A stretch of 11,448 bases of DNA. Source: JAXDLK01 sp034666665. Its GTDB lineage: Bacteria; Desulfobacterota; Binatia; JACPRU01. The stretch lies in assembly GCA_034666665.1 (NCBI GenBank), contig JAXDLK010000205.1:1-11448 (forward strand), given 5' to 3'. This document shows, one piece after another, positions 1 through 6,230 of this stretch. Below the pieces are notes generated by a model. That model was not told the origin of the DNA, ran no database searches, and saw nothing but the letters and a program-made list of their open reading frames with translations. How positions within the stretch are numbered: the first letter of the stretch is position 1; each line of letters begins with the position of its first letter. Position numbers and translations under genes: made by a program.

Positions 1-1618
1 AGCGCCGGATCAGATCGTAGTAGAGTGGATTCGTGTCGCGAAACACGGTCTGCAGCCGAGCGCTGCCGTCCACGTGGGTCACCGCCGGCACCCGGTCGTT
101 CTTGACCGGCACCACCAAGAGCATGAACCGCGCCGGATCGTGGCGGGGGCTGTCGGCGAGATCGAAGAACTCCTCGGCCGATTCGGCGAGCACGGACGGC
201 GCAAAGGGCCGGTACGGCTCGCGGAACTTGATCTTCGTGTTGACCACGTCCTTCATCTCGGCACGACGCGGATCTCCGAGGATCGAGCGGTTGCCGAGCG
301 CCCGCGGTCCCCACTCGAAGCGGCCCTGGTACCAGCCGATCACCTTGCCGTCCGTCAGGTCCGCGACCGCCGCGTCGACCAAGCGGTCCTCGTCGTCGCA
401 GTATTCGAACCGGAGGCCGCGCGAATCGAGCGCGGAGCGGGCCGCGGCGTCGTCGTACGCGCGGCCCCAGTACGCGTGGTCCATGACGAAGCCGTTCCGC
501 GACTGGCCGAGCAGGGCATGACACGCGTACAGCGCCGCGCCGATCGCACCGCCGCCGTCGCCGGCAGCCGGCTGGATGAAGAGCTCCTCGATGCCGGTCT
601 CCCGGAGGATGCGCCCGTTGGCCACGCTGTTCAATGCGACGCCGCCTGCCAGGCACAGGCGCTTGAGCCCGGTCTCGCGTATGACGGCGCGGGACATGCC
701 GAGCATCACCTCTTCGGTGACCTTCTGAATGCTCGCCGCGACGTCGGCATAGTGCTCGTTGTCGCGACGGAGCTCGTCGTAGTTCGACGGCTTCGGTCCG
801 AAGTAGCTCGGGTACCCGGAGCTCGAGGTGAAGAACGGCAGCCCCGGCATGCGTGGCGGACCGAAGAGCTCGATGAACTTCGGGCTGTACCCGGTGTCGC
901 GGGAGTAGTGGTAGGCGAAGTACTCCAAATTCAGGCGGAAGGACCCGTCGGGCGCGAGGTCGATCAGCTTCCAGACCTTGTCCACGTAGCGGGGCTCGCC
1001 GTATGGCGCCATCCCCATCACCTTGTACTCGCCCTCGTTCACCTCGAAGCCCAGGAACGCGGTGAAGACGCTGTACAGGAGGCCGAGCGAGTGCGGGAAG
1101 CGGATCTCCCGCAGCAGCTGGATCTTTTCCCCCCGACCCACGGCCATGCTCGCGGTCGTCCACTCCCCGACACCGTCGACGGTGAGGATCGCCGCCTCCT
1201 GGAAGCGCGAGGGATAGAAGGCGCTCGCCGCGTGAGAACCGTGGTGGTCGACGAAGAGGATCTTCTCGCGCGGGATGCCGAGCTCGTCGCGGAGATGCTC
1301 GCGCACCCAGAGCTTGTCGCCCATCCACGTGGTCATCGCGCGGGCAAACGACTGCCAGGAGCGCGGATAGCTCGTCAGCATGGTCATCAGGATGCGCTCG
1401 AACTTCACGAACGGCTTCTCGTAGAAGACGACGTAGTCGAGGTCGCCCGCGGTGATGCCCGCGGTCTCGAGACAGAATTCGACGGCCGATCGGGGGTACT
1501 CCGAGTCGTGCTTGACGCGCGAGAAGCGCTCCTCCTCCGCCGCCGCCACGAGCTGACCGTCCACCACGAGTGCGGCGGCCGCATCGTGGTAGTAGCAGGA
1601 GATGCCGAGGATTCTCAT
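1..1618 (-). CDS. Carbamoyltransferase, NodU/CmcH family (3' end outside the window)
   Basis: Predicted cytoplasmic O-carbamoyltransferase, which would transfer carbamoyl from carbamoyl phosphate, via carbamoyl-adenylate, to a sugar or other hydroxyl. 539 residues are visible from ATG at 1618 and the frame is still open at base 1; the family usually runs to about 570-610, so only the last part is missing. Seen in order: N-terminal MRILGISCYYHDAAAAL with HD at 11-12, DHHGSHAASAF at 124-134 (metal and catalytic His cluster of the Kae1/YrdC-like fold), DGVGEWTT at 148-155, EGEYKVMGMAPYG at 195-207, LAGGVALNSVANG at 323-335, QPAAGDGGGAIGAAL at 349-363, then the C-terminal-domain signature GRFEWGPRALGNRSIL at 432-447 and KFREPYRPFAPSVL at 464-477. 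No clear ribosome-binding site precedes the ATG. The neighbouring small membrane protein and glycosyltransferase point to decoration of a surface glycan, which is inference. Family assignment is very secure; the acceptor is unknown. Confidence 0.95.
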   Translation of the reverse strand, partial: MRILGISCYYHDAAAALVVDGQLVAAAEEERFSRVKHDSEYPRSAVEFCLETAGITAGDLDYVVFYEKPFVKFERILMTMLTSYPRSWQSFARAMTTWMGDKLWVREHLRDELGIPREKILFVDHHGSHAASAFYPSRFQEAAILTVDGVGEWTTASMAVGRGEKIQLLREIRFPHSLGLLYSVFTAFLGFEVNEGEYKVMGMAPYGEPRYVDKVWKLIDLAPDGSFRLNLEYFAYHYSRDTGYSPKFIELFGPPRMPGLPFFTSSSGYPSYFGPKPSNYDELRRDNEHYADVAASIQKVTEEVMLGMSRAVIRETGLKRLCLAGGVALNSVANGRILRETGIEELFIQPAAGDGGGAIGAALYACHALLGQSRNGFVMDHAYWGRAYDDAAARSALDSRGLRFEYCDDEDRLVDAAVADLTDGKVIGWYQGRFEWGPRALGNRSILGDPRRAEMKDVVNTKIKFREPYRPFAPSVLAESAEEFFDLADSPRHDPARFMLLVVPVKNDRVPAVTHVDGSARLQTVFRDTNPLYYDLIRR

Positions 1619-1705
1619 GCAGGAAACGACGAGAGCACGATCCGAGCGGTTCCGCGAGGATCCCGGACGAGAGCCCGGAGCCCGCGGGGTCGCCCGCGAG
1701 CCGGT

Positions 1706-1939
1706 TCAGAACTGCCTGCGGGCGTCCTCGAGCGTCAGGGTTTGCTTCGGCAACGCTCGCCAGCCGGCAGGGGTCGTCTTCTTCATCCGCAACGGGTCAC
1801 TGGTCGCCTTGAGCGCAATTGCGAACGGCGTCACCACGGCGAAGTAGAGGAACGTGAAGATGACCGCCGCTTGGAAGTGCCCGATCGCTTCCGCCATCGC
1901 CTTCCAGCGCCGCCAGAGAGCACCGGGGAATCCGCGCAT
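1706..1939 (-). CDS. Small one-helix membrane protein (SxtJ-like) beside the carbamoyltransferase
   Basis: 77 residues. The layout is a short basic N-terminus (MRGFPGALWRRWKAMAEAIG), one hydrophobic segment at about residues 23-44 (AAVIFTFLYFAVVTPFAIAL), then a soluble tail with SDPL at 47-50, a Trp-containing stretch, and the C-terminus LEDARRQF. Small proteins of this kind commonly accompany NodU-type carbamoyltransferases in exopolysaccharide and saxitoxin-like loci (SxtJ-type annotation). No biochemical role is established that I know of. It reads in the same direction as the carbamoyltransferase, 87 bp upstream, and is probably in the same transcript. The ATG at 1939 lies just downstream of a good promoter candidate, with only about four bases of leader. 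The membrane topology is visible; the family link is from recalled pattern and moderately sure. Confidence 0.7.
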   Translation of the reverse strand: MRGFPGALWRRWKAMAEAIGHFQAAVIFTFLYFAVVTPFAIALKATSDPLRMKKTTPAGWRALPKQTLTLEDARRQF

Positions 1940-1949
1940 CCGCGGCCGG

Positions 1950-1977
1950 ATAATGCCGGTTCACCGCATCAAGTCAA
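1950..1977 (-). promoter_or_regulatory. Sigma-70-like promoter for the carbamoyltransferase operon
   Basis: On the minus strand, TTGACT (1977-1972) is followed after 16 bp by CATTAT (1955-1950), ten bases before the ATG at 1939. Five of six -35 and four of six -10 positions match consensus, in an otherwise GC-rich 90 bp divergent gap. Transcription from here would leave only a few bases of leader. No equally good promoter is visible for the divergent glycosyltransferase. Confidence 0.5.
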
Positions 1978-2029
1978 TCGCGCCTCCACCGGCTTCTGCG
2001 GGGACCGCGAACCGGCCAAGAGACGACTG

Positions 2030-2803
2030 ATGGCGCGAGCCGCGCCCAAAGTTTCGGCAATCGTCGTGTGCTTCAACGAGGAGGAGCACATCGCCGCCTG
2101 CCTCGAGAGCATCCGCTGGTGCGACGAGATCGTCGTCGTCGATTCGCGGTCGACGGATCGGACGCTGGACATCGCCAGCGGATTCACCGAGCGCGTCTTC
2201 GTCCGCGATTGGCCCGGGTACCGCGAGCAGAAGCAGTTCGCTCTCGATCAGGCCCGGCACGAATGGGTGCTGAACGTCGATGCCGACGAGCGGGTCTCGT
2301 CCGAGCTCCGGGCGGAGATCCAGCGAGAGCTCTCCCTCGGCGATCTGGACGTGGACGGGTTCTGGATACCGAGACTCGTCTTCTACCTCGGGCGCTGGTG
2401 GTACCGGGGAGGTTGGTACCCCGACTACCGGCTGCGGCTCTTTCGCCGCGAGCGCGCGGTGTGGGGTGGGGTCAACCCGCACGAGAAGGTGATCGTCGAC
2501 GGCCGGACGCGGCGGCTCGGCGGACATCTTCTCCACTTCACGTATCGCGACGTGTCGCAGCACCTGATCACGGTGAACCGGCTGACGAACATCTCGGCGG
2601 CCGAGGCTCTGCGGCGGCGGCGTACGCGCCGCCGCGATCTCTATCTCCGCCCGGCCTGGCGGTTCTTCCGCTCGCTGGTGCTCGATCGCGGTGCTCTCGA
2701 AGGCTGGGCGGGCTACTTCGTGGCCTCGACGGCAGCCTTCTACGTCTTCTTGAAGTACGCGAAATCCCTCGATCTCGCCGAGCAAATCGAACGCCGGCAG
2801 TGA
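2030..2803 (+). CDS. Family 2 glycosyltransferase, WaaE/KdtX-like
   Basis: 257 residues, the usual length for this subgroup. It is predicted to transfer a sugar from a nucleotide-sugar donor onto a lipopolysaccharide core or surface glycan at the inner face of the cytoplasmic membrane. Seen: KVSAIVVCFNEEEHIAACLESI at the start (GT-A fold nucleotide-binding strand), CDEIVVVDSRSTDRT at 31-45, the metal-binding acidic motif NVDADERVS at 82-90, WWYRGGWYPDYRLRLFRR at 123-140, VNPHEKVIVDG at 148-158, and a C-terminal amphipathic or membrane-associated segment GWAGYFVASTAAFYVFLKYAKSLD at about 225-248. The last segment resembles the end of WaaE/KdtX-type beta-glucosyltransferases. The ATG at 2030 is chosen because the conserved fold begins nine residues later. 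The same frame stays open far upstream only because it is antisense to the carbamoyltransferase. It diverges from the carbamoyltransferase unit. Family is secure; donor and acceptor are unknown. Confidence 0.92.
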   Translation: MARAAPKVSAIVVCFNEEEHIAACLESIRWCDEIVVVDSRSTDRTLDIASGFTERVFVRDWPGYREQKQFALDQARHEWVLNVDADERVSSELRAEIQRELSLGDLDVDGFWIPRLVFYLGRWWYRGGWYPDYRLRLFRRERAVWGGVNPHEKVIVDGRTRRLGGHLLHFTYRDVSQHLITVNRLTNISAAEALRRRRTRRRDLYLRPAWRFFRSLVLDRGALEGWAGYFVASTAAFYVFLKYAKSLDLAEQIERRQ

Positions 2804-2838
2804 CTCCGGCGCCGTCCACGGGTGGGCGAAATTAATTG

Positions 2839-2868
2839 TTGACACCCCCCGGGACCGACACGTACCTT
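2839..2868 (+). promoter_or_regulatory. Strong sigma-70-like promoter upstream of the 94-residue protein and S8 peptidase
   Basis: A perfect -35 TTGACA (2839-2844) is followed by an 18 bp spacer and a partial -10 TACCTT (2863-2868). Just upstream is AAATTAATTG (2829-2838), a markedly AT-rich patch in GC-rich DNA that could act as an UP element. Transcription would start near 2875, giving a leader of about 100 nt before the ATG at 2977. Confidence 0.55.
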
Positions 2869-2893
2869 CAGCCCATCGGACATTAACGCTCGT

Positions 2894-2963
2894 GTCCCGC
2901 GATGTTGCGGGACGAGGCGGCCGCGTGAGGGCCGCGATTACCAGGCCCGGAGAGGTTCTCCGG
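2894..2963 (+). promoter_or_regulatory. Hairpin-rich 5' leader of unknown class
   Basis: Three consecutive perfect inverted repeats lie between the promoter and the start codon at 2977. The first pairs GTCCCGC (2894-2900) with GCGGGAC (2907-2913), loop GATGTT. The second pairs GCGGCC (2917-2922) with GGCCGC (2930-2935), loop GCGTGAG. The third pairs CCGGAGA (2947-2953) with TCTCCGG (2957-2963), loop GGT; flanking GGCC at 2944-2947 and 2969-2972 could add an outer stem. None is followed by a T-run, so they do not look like a simple terminator. I recognise no known riboswitch consensus. The GGAG inside the third stem is too far upstream to be the ribosome-binding site. An mRNA stability or regulatory leader is the inference. 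Confidence 0.4.
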
Positions 2964-2976
2964 TTCGAGGCCACGC

Positions 2977-3261
2977 ATGAATCGCTCGCCGAGGTGGGGA
3001 TTGAAGCAAGCCATTAACGCGCTGGTCGTCACTACCAGCTTCACGCTCTTTTTCAGCTGGCTGATCGCGCCCGACTACGTCGACGGGCGGCGGACGGCCG
3101 CGATTCAGCTCCTGCAGCTCGCCCCTGCGCCATTCGCTCGTTTGCTCGGGGTGCTCGCGCCGACCGAAGCGGTTGCGCAGAGCGGGATTCTCTCGCGCCC
3201 GCCGCCCCTCACGCTCACCCGGGCCTCGTTGGAGATCGCCAATTCGGGAGTCAGCCGATGA
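2977..3261 (+). CDS. Small N-terminally anchored membrane protein, unknown function, coupled to the S8 peptidase
   Basis: 94 residues; family not recognised. It has a basic N-terminus (MNRSPRWGLK), one hydrophobic helix at about residues 14-31 (NALVVTTSFTLFFSWLIA), the motif SWLIAPD at 27-33, and a hydrophilic remainder with a second weakly hydrophobic stretch at about 45-62 and a Pro-rich ILSRPPPLTL at 71-80. The APTEAVAQSG segment (61-70) resembles a signal-peptidase site but is too far from the main helix to be a normal signal peptide. The stop overlaps the next ATG (ATGA, 3258-3261), so the two proteins are probably translationally coupled. The (S/G)WLxAPD motif recurs at nearly the same residue number in the peptidase. 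A partner, chaperone or anchor role for the peptidase is inference; homologues are unknown to me. Confidence 0.7.
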   Translation: MNRSPRWGLKQAINALVVTTSFTLFFSWLIAPDYVDGRRTAAIQLLQLAPAPFARLLGVLAPTEAVAQSGILSRPPPLTLTRASLEIANSGVSR

Positions 3262-5189
3262 AAATTTTGATCGGTGGAATCGGACGTCACGGCAAGCCGC
3301 TCGCCTATTGGTTGAGCCTCGGCTTCTTCATCGGCTGGCTGTCCGCGCCTGACTTCATTCGCCACTTCGGGCAGTCGGATGCGGCGCCTGCGGACCAGGT
3401 CGCCGCCGACGAGCCCGTGTGGAACGTACGCGCGCCACGCTGGATCGCCTCGGCGCTGCGCGATGGGCGCGGTGGGCACGGCACCCGGCCGGTGGCGGCC
3501 CGCGGCGCGGACGAGCCGCAGCTGGTGATGGACGAGGAATGGATGGAAGGCGAGGGGGACGAGGCGCTCGACGAGGATCCCGGCGACGGCGCGGAGCTCG
3601 ACGACGAGAGCGAGTCCTCCGAGCAGGACTTCCGTGGTGATCGTCCGTCGGAAGAAGGCGACGCGGGGTTTCAGTCGACGGACGGACGGCGTCTTCGTCG
3701 GTCGAGCGGCGCCGCCGTCGGCGAGCCCCTCCAGGTGGCGAGCGCGCGCTCCGTTTACGGTAGCGGCAGGTTCGGTAACGGCGGCGGGCTGATCCAGGCG
3801 GGCCAGCCGGGAAACGCCGGGTCATCCGGAAGCGGATCGCCGGCACCGGTGATCGGCAGCTCTGGTGGCAACGGCCCGGGAAGCGGTGGCGGCCAGGCGC
3901 CGCCGCCGGCACCCCGTGGCGAAGCAGGCGGCCCGGACGGCGGTGGCAACCCGGGGCCTGGGCCTGGTGATGGCGGCGATGGTGGCGGGGATCCGCCGCG
4001 GGGGCTTCTGTCGCAGCTGCAGGACCAGATCGACCAGGCGATCGGTTCACTCTCGCAGAACCCCTACGTGCCCGGCCGCGTGCTGCTCCAGTTCGCGGCT
4101 TCTTCCTCGCAGTCGGATCGCGACGCCCTGCTCGACGCTCTCGATCCTTCCCGAAGCGAGGAGTACCTCGAGTCGATCGACGTCTACATCGTCTCCGTAC
4201 CGACGGACACCGACATCGAGGAGCTCGTTGCCACGCTACAGGAGAATCCCGCCGTGAAGGCGGCATCCGCTTCGTACCTGCGTCCCGCGATGGCGGCGCT
4301 CGATCCCTACTATCCACTGCAGTGGGACCTCGACAACGTCGGCCAGATGGGTGGCGTCGCCGACGCAGACATCGACGCATCCGAGGGATGGCTGCTGCTG
4401 CCGCCTCTCGGCACCACCCGCGTCGCGATTCTCGACATGGGCTTCGACACCGACCACCCGGATCTCAGAGACGTCGGCGGCAACGTGTACAACGCGGCCT
4501 CGTCTCCCAACAAGGTCGCGCAAGCGCTGCATGGCACGGCGATGGCCGGGGTGCTCGCCGCGCAGGGTGACAACGCCGAGGGGATCGCCGGCGTCAACAA
4601 GAGCTGGGCGAACCTCTGGCTCGCGAAGGTCTCCGACGACGGCATGTACGCGGAGGACGCGTACGTGCTGCGCGCGATCGATCGCATCCCGCGCGGCGTT
4701 CGCGTCGCGAACCTGAGCTTCGGTGGCCCCCAGGACGCGGCGCTGCTCTGCGCGGGCGTAGCGGCGCGCAGCGACGTGCTGTTCGTGGCCGCGACCGGCA
4801 ACGAAGGCACGACGGTGCCGTACTACCCGGCCGCGTGTCCGTCGCCGAACGTGCTGCCGGTGGCGGCGACCGACTCGTATGACGTGCTCTGGGCGAAGTC
4901 GAACCTCGTCCTCGGCATGGTCGCGGCGCCGGGCGTGAGCGTGCTCACGACGCAGGCGGGTGGAACGTACGCGAGCTTCACCGGAACGTCGGTCGCAGCG
5001 GCGGTTGCGAGCGGCATCGCCAGCCTGGTCGCGCTCGAGGACCCGAGCTTGTCGGCAGCGAACTTGGCGGCGCGTCTCCGCTCCTCGGGCGATCTGCCCG
5101 CCGGTGCGCTCGGCCACCCTCGGCTGAACCTCTGCCGTGCGCTCGGCGGAGCCTGCAGCTACGCCCCGATCCGAATTCCCGGAAACTGA
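3258..5189 (+). CDS. Membrane-anchored subtilisin-family (S8) serine peptidase
   Basis: 643 residues. An N-terminal hydrophobic helix (about 14-31, ending GWLSAPD at 26-32) would anchor the protein with the rest outside the cytoplasm. Next come an acidic stretch (about 92-125), a Gly/Pro/Ser-rich linker (about 168-248), a propeptide-like domain (about 268-340, starting NPYVPGRVLLQF, like the fervidolysin/I9-type prodomains), and the peptidase domain (about 350-632). The catalytic triad is intact: Asp393 in AILDMGFDTDHPDL, His425 in HGTAMAGVLA, Ser578 in FTGTSVAAAVASG; the oxyanion Asn515 lies in VAATGNEGT. The usual Pro after the Ser motif is replaced by Ala. Start choice: ATG at 3258 overlaps the previous stop (ATGA), with GGGAG seven bases upstream. 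Substrate is unknown; self-processing of the prodomain is expected from the family. The stop lies one base from the convergent STN gene's stop. Confidence 0.93.
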   Translation: MKILIGGIGRHGKPLAYWLSLGFFIGWLSAPDFIRHFGQSDAAPADQVAADEPVWNVRAPRWIASALRDGRGGHGTRPVAARGADEPQLVMDEEWMEGEGDEALDEDPGDGAELDDESESSEQDFRGDRPSEEGDAGFQSTDGRRLRRSSGAAVGEPLQVASARSVYGSGRFGNGGGLIQAGQPGNAGSSGSGSPAPVIGSSGGNGPGSGGGQAPPPAPRGEAGGPDGGGNPGPGPGDGGDGGGDPPRGLLSQLQDQIDQAIGSLSQNPYVPGRVLLQFAASSSQSDRDALLDALDPSRSEEYLESIDVYIVSVPTDTDIEELVATLQENPAVKAASASYLRPAMAALDPYYPLQWDLDNVGQMGGVADADIDASEGWLLLPPLGTTRVAILDMGFDTDHPDLRDVGGNVYNAASSPNKVAQALHGTAMAGVLAAQGDNAEGIAGVNKSWANLWLAKVSDDGMYAEDAYVLRAIDRIPRGVRVANLSFGGPQDAALLCAGVAARSDVLFVAATGNEGTTVPYYPAACPSPNVLPVAATDSYDVLWAKSNLVLGMVAAPGVSVLTTQAGGTYASFTGTSVAAAVASGIASLVALEDPSLSAANLAARLRSSGDLPAGALGHPRLNLCRALGGACSYAPIRIPGN

Positions 5190-5190
5190 C

Positions 5191-6015
5191 TCAGTCCGCT
5201 TCCTCTGCCGGCTCCTCCGGCGGCGCTTCCGGCGCCGGCACTGCTTCCGGCACCGGCGCTTCCGGCGCCGCCTCTTCCGGCGGAGCGGCAGGGATGCCGA
5301 AGCGGCCGGACGATCCGGAGGCCTTCGAGAGCTCCTTCAACGTCTCCTGATACCGCTCCTGGAGGAGCAGCATCTGCACGGCGCGCTCCATCGGAACGCC
5401 ACGGTCGAGCAGCGTCTGGAGCTGCTCGCGCGATTCCGGCCCGAGGTCGTCCGCGCTGTAGGTTCCCGGGATCGGCGTCGCCTGCAGCTTCTGGACCTCG
5501 CGGGTGAGCTCGATCACCTTGTCCGCCGTCGCCGGCGCCACGCCGGCGTCGACCATCTTCTGTCGCCGCTCCTCGAGGTCGGGAGTCGGAATCGGACCCG
5601 GAGTCGGTGCGGACGCGTAGATGTCCGCCGAGGCCGGGCCGGATGCCTTCCCGCCGCCGTAGATCATCACCAGCGTCGGATGCGAGTTCCCGTCGGCTTC
5701 CCGCGAGTAGGAAACCGAATGCCCCGCCGCCGAGGGGATCTGCTTGACGAGGTTGTCGATCGCCCGCTCGAACTCGAGTCCCTGGATCTCGATCGTGATC
5801 GGGCCGGGCTTGAGCTCCTTGTCGACGACGACCTTGACTCCGGTACGAGCCGCGATCGCGGAGAAGATTTCCGCCGCCGGCGCATCGCGCGCCTCCAGCC
5901 ACAGCCGATCGTGCTCCGACCGCACGCGCACGCTCGCCGCCGACGCCACGATCGCGAGCAGCGCGCCCGCTCCGACGACGGCTCCGCCGAGTAGGGGACG
6001 CAGCGAGGGAGGCAT
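5191..6015 (-). CDS. Secreted protein with STN-like (secretin/TonB short N-terminal) domain and Pro/Glu/Ala tail
   Basis: 274 residues. An N-terminal signal peptide or anchor (about 8-28, LLGGAVVGAGALLAIVASAA) is followed by an STN-like domain at about 38-93. The recognisable pattern there is LEARDAPAAEIFSAIAARTG, then VVVDKELKPGPITIEIQGL and FERAIDNLVKQI, i.e. the beta-alpha-beta fold used in secretins and TonB receptors. A Ser/Pro linker, a helical region (about 146-232) and a low-complexity tail of Pro, Glu and Ala (about 243-274) follow. No secretin pore or TonB barrel is present, so this is a standalone periplasmic domain protein. The tail matches a short-period DNA repeat of GCTTCCGGC-like units at 5206-5283. 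The ATG at 6015 is preceded by a promoter whose -10 is only six bases away. It converges with the S8 peptidase. Function is unknown; domain call moderately sure. Confidence 0.8.
   Translation of the reverse strand: MPPSLRPLLGGAVVGAGALLAIVASAASVRVRSEHDRLWLEARDAPAAEIFSAIAARTGVKVVVDKELKPGPITIEIQGLEFERAIDNLVKQIPSAAGHSVSYSREADGNSHPTLVMIYGGGKASGPASADIYASAPTPGPIPTPDLEERRQKMVDAGVAPATADKVIELTREVQKLQATPIPGTYSADDLGPESREQLQTLLDRGVPMERAVQMLLLQERYQETLKELSKASGSSGRFGIPAAPPEEAAPEAPVPEAVPAPEAPPEEPAEEAD
5206..5283. repeat. Short-period low-complexity repeat encoding the Pro/Glu/Ala tail
   Basis: Imperfect direct repeats of GCGCTTCCGGCG / CTCTTCCGGC-type units (for example GGCGCTTCCGGCGCCGG at 5222-5238 and again from about 5255). 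They lie inside the STN-domain gene, near its 3' end, and encode its PEAP/PEEP-rich C-terminus. Such tracts are prone to length change by slippage. Confidence 0.6.
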
Positions 6016-6021
6016 GGCGGC

Positions 6022-6050
6022 AGCGTAGCACTTCGACCGCCGAGCGTCAG
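6022..6050 (-). promoter_or_regulatory. Promoter of the STN-domain gene, likely leaderless transcript
   Basis: On the minus strand, CTGACG (6050-6045) is followed after 17 bp by the -10 TACGCT (6027-6022), with TGC directly upstream making an extended -10. Only six bases (GCCGCC) separate the -10 from the ATG at 6015, so transcription would begin at or next to the start codon. The same layout is found in front of thrH. Confidence 0.5.
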
Positions 6051-6109
6051 GGCGCGCCCACGACGGAGAGGCTGCCGCTCGCCGTTTTTGCGCCAGCGCG
6101 ATTTCGTTC

Positions 6110-6139
6110 TTGACCGGGGCCGGAGCCGCTCGGTATGAG
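6110..6139 (+). promoter_or_regulatory. Promoter candidate for the Cys-rich secreted protein
   Basis: TTGACC (6110-6115), 18 bp spacer, TATGAG (6134-6139). The -35 and spacer length match those of the promoter at 2839-2868. This gives a leader of roughly 85 nt before the ATG at 6231 and argues against the earlier in-frame ATG at 6135, which falls inside the -10. Confidence 0.4.
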
Positions 6140-6218
6140 GGAAGCGTTCCTCAAAATTCGGCAGCAGGGATCGCCGGCGGCGCTCGCAAGGGCTCCGAAC
6201 GGCGACGGCACCTTGGAC

Positions 6219-6225
6219 AAGGAGG
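6219..6225 (+). promoter_or_regulatory. Ribosome-binding site that fixes the start of the Cys-rich protein
   Basis: AAGGAGG lies five bases before the ATG at 6231. It is the best Shine-Dalgarno match in the window and shows that the gene begins at 6231, where a signal peptide follows at once, and not at 6135. Confidence 0.75.
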
Positions 6226-6230
6226 GGGTC

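Noticed and set aside
74..2029. Very long rightward open frame running from 74 into the glycosyltransferase
   Set aside because: It is antisense to the well-conserved carbamoyltransferase and free of stops only because of GC-rich codon use. Recognisable protein begins at 2030.
1961..2974. 337-codon leftward frame over the glycosyltransferase and its downstream gap
   Set aside because: Its translation has no recognisable domain and it lies antisense to a clear GT2 gene; a shadow frame.
2890..2976. Possible tRNA or known riboswitch (a GGTTCGAGGCC stretch recalls a T-arm)
   Set aside because: The arms around TTCGA do not pair as a T-stem, no acceptor or anticodon stem can be drawn, and no c-di-GMP, cobalamin or SAM motif is recognisable.
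6135..6230. Earlier in-frame ATG for the Cys-rich protein
   Set aside because: It falls within the promoter -10, lacks a ribosome-binding site and would bury the signal peptide; the AAGGAGG-led ATG at 6231 is better.
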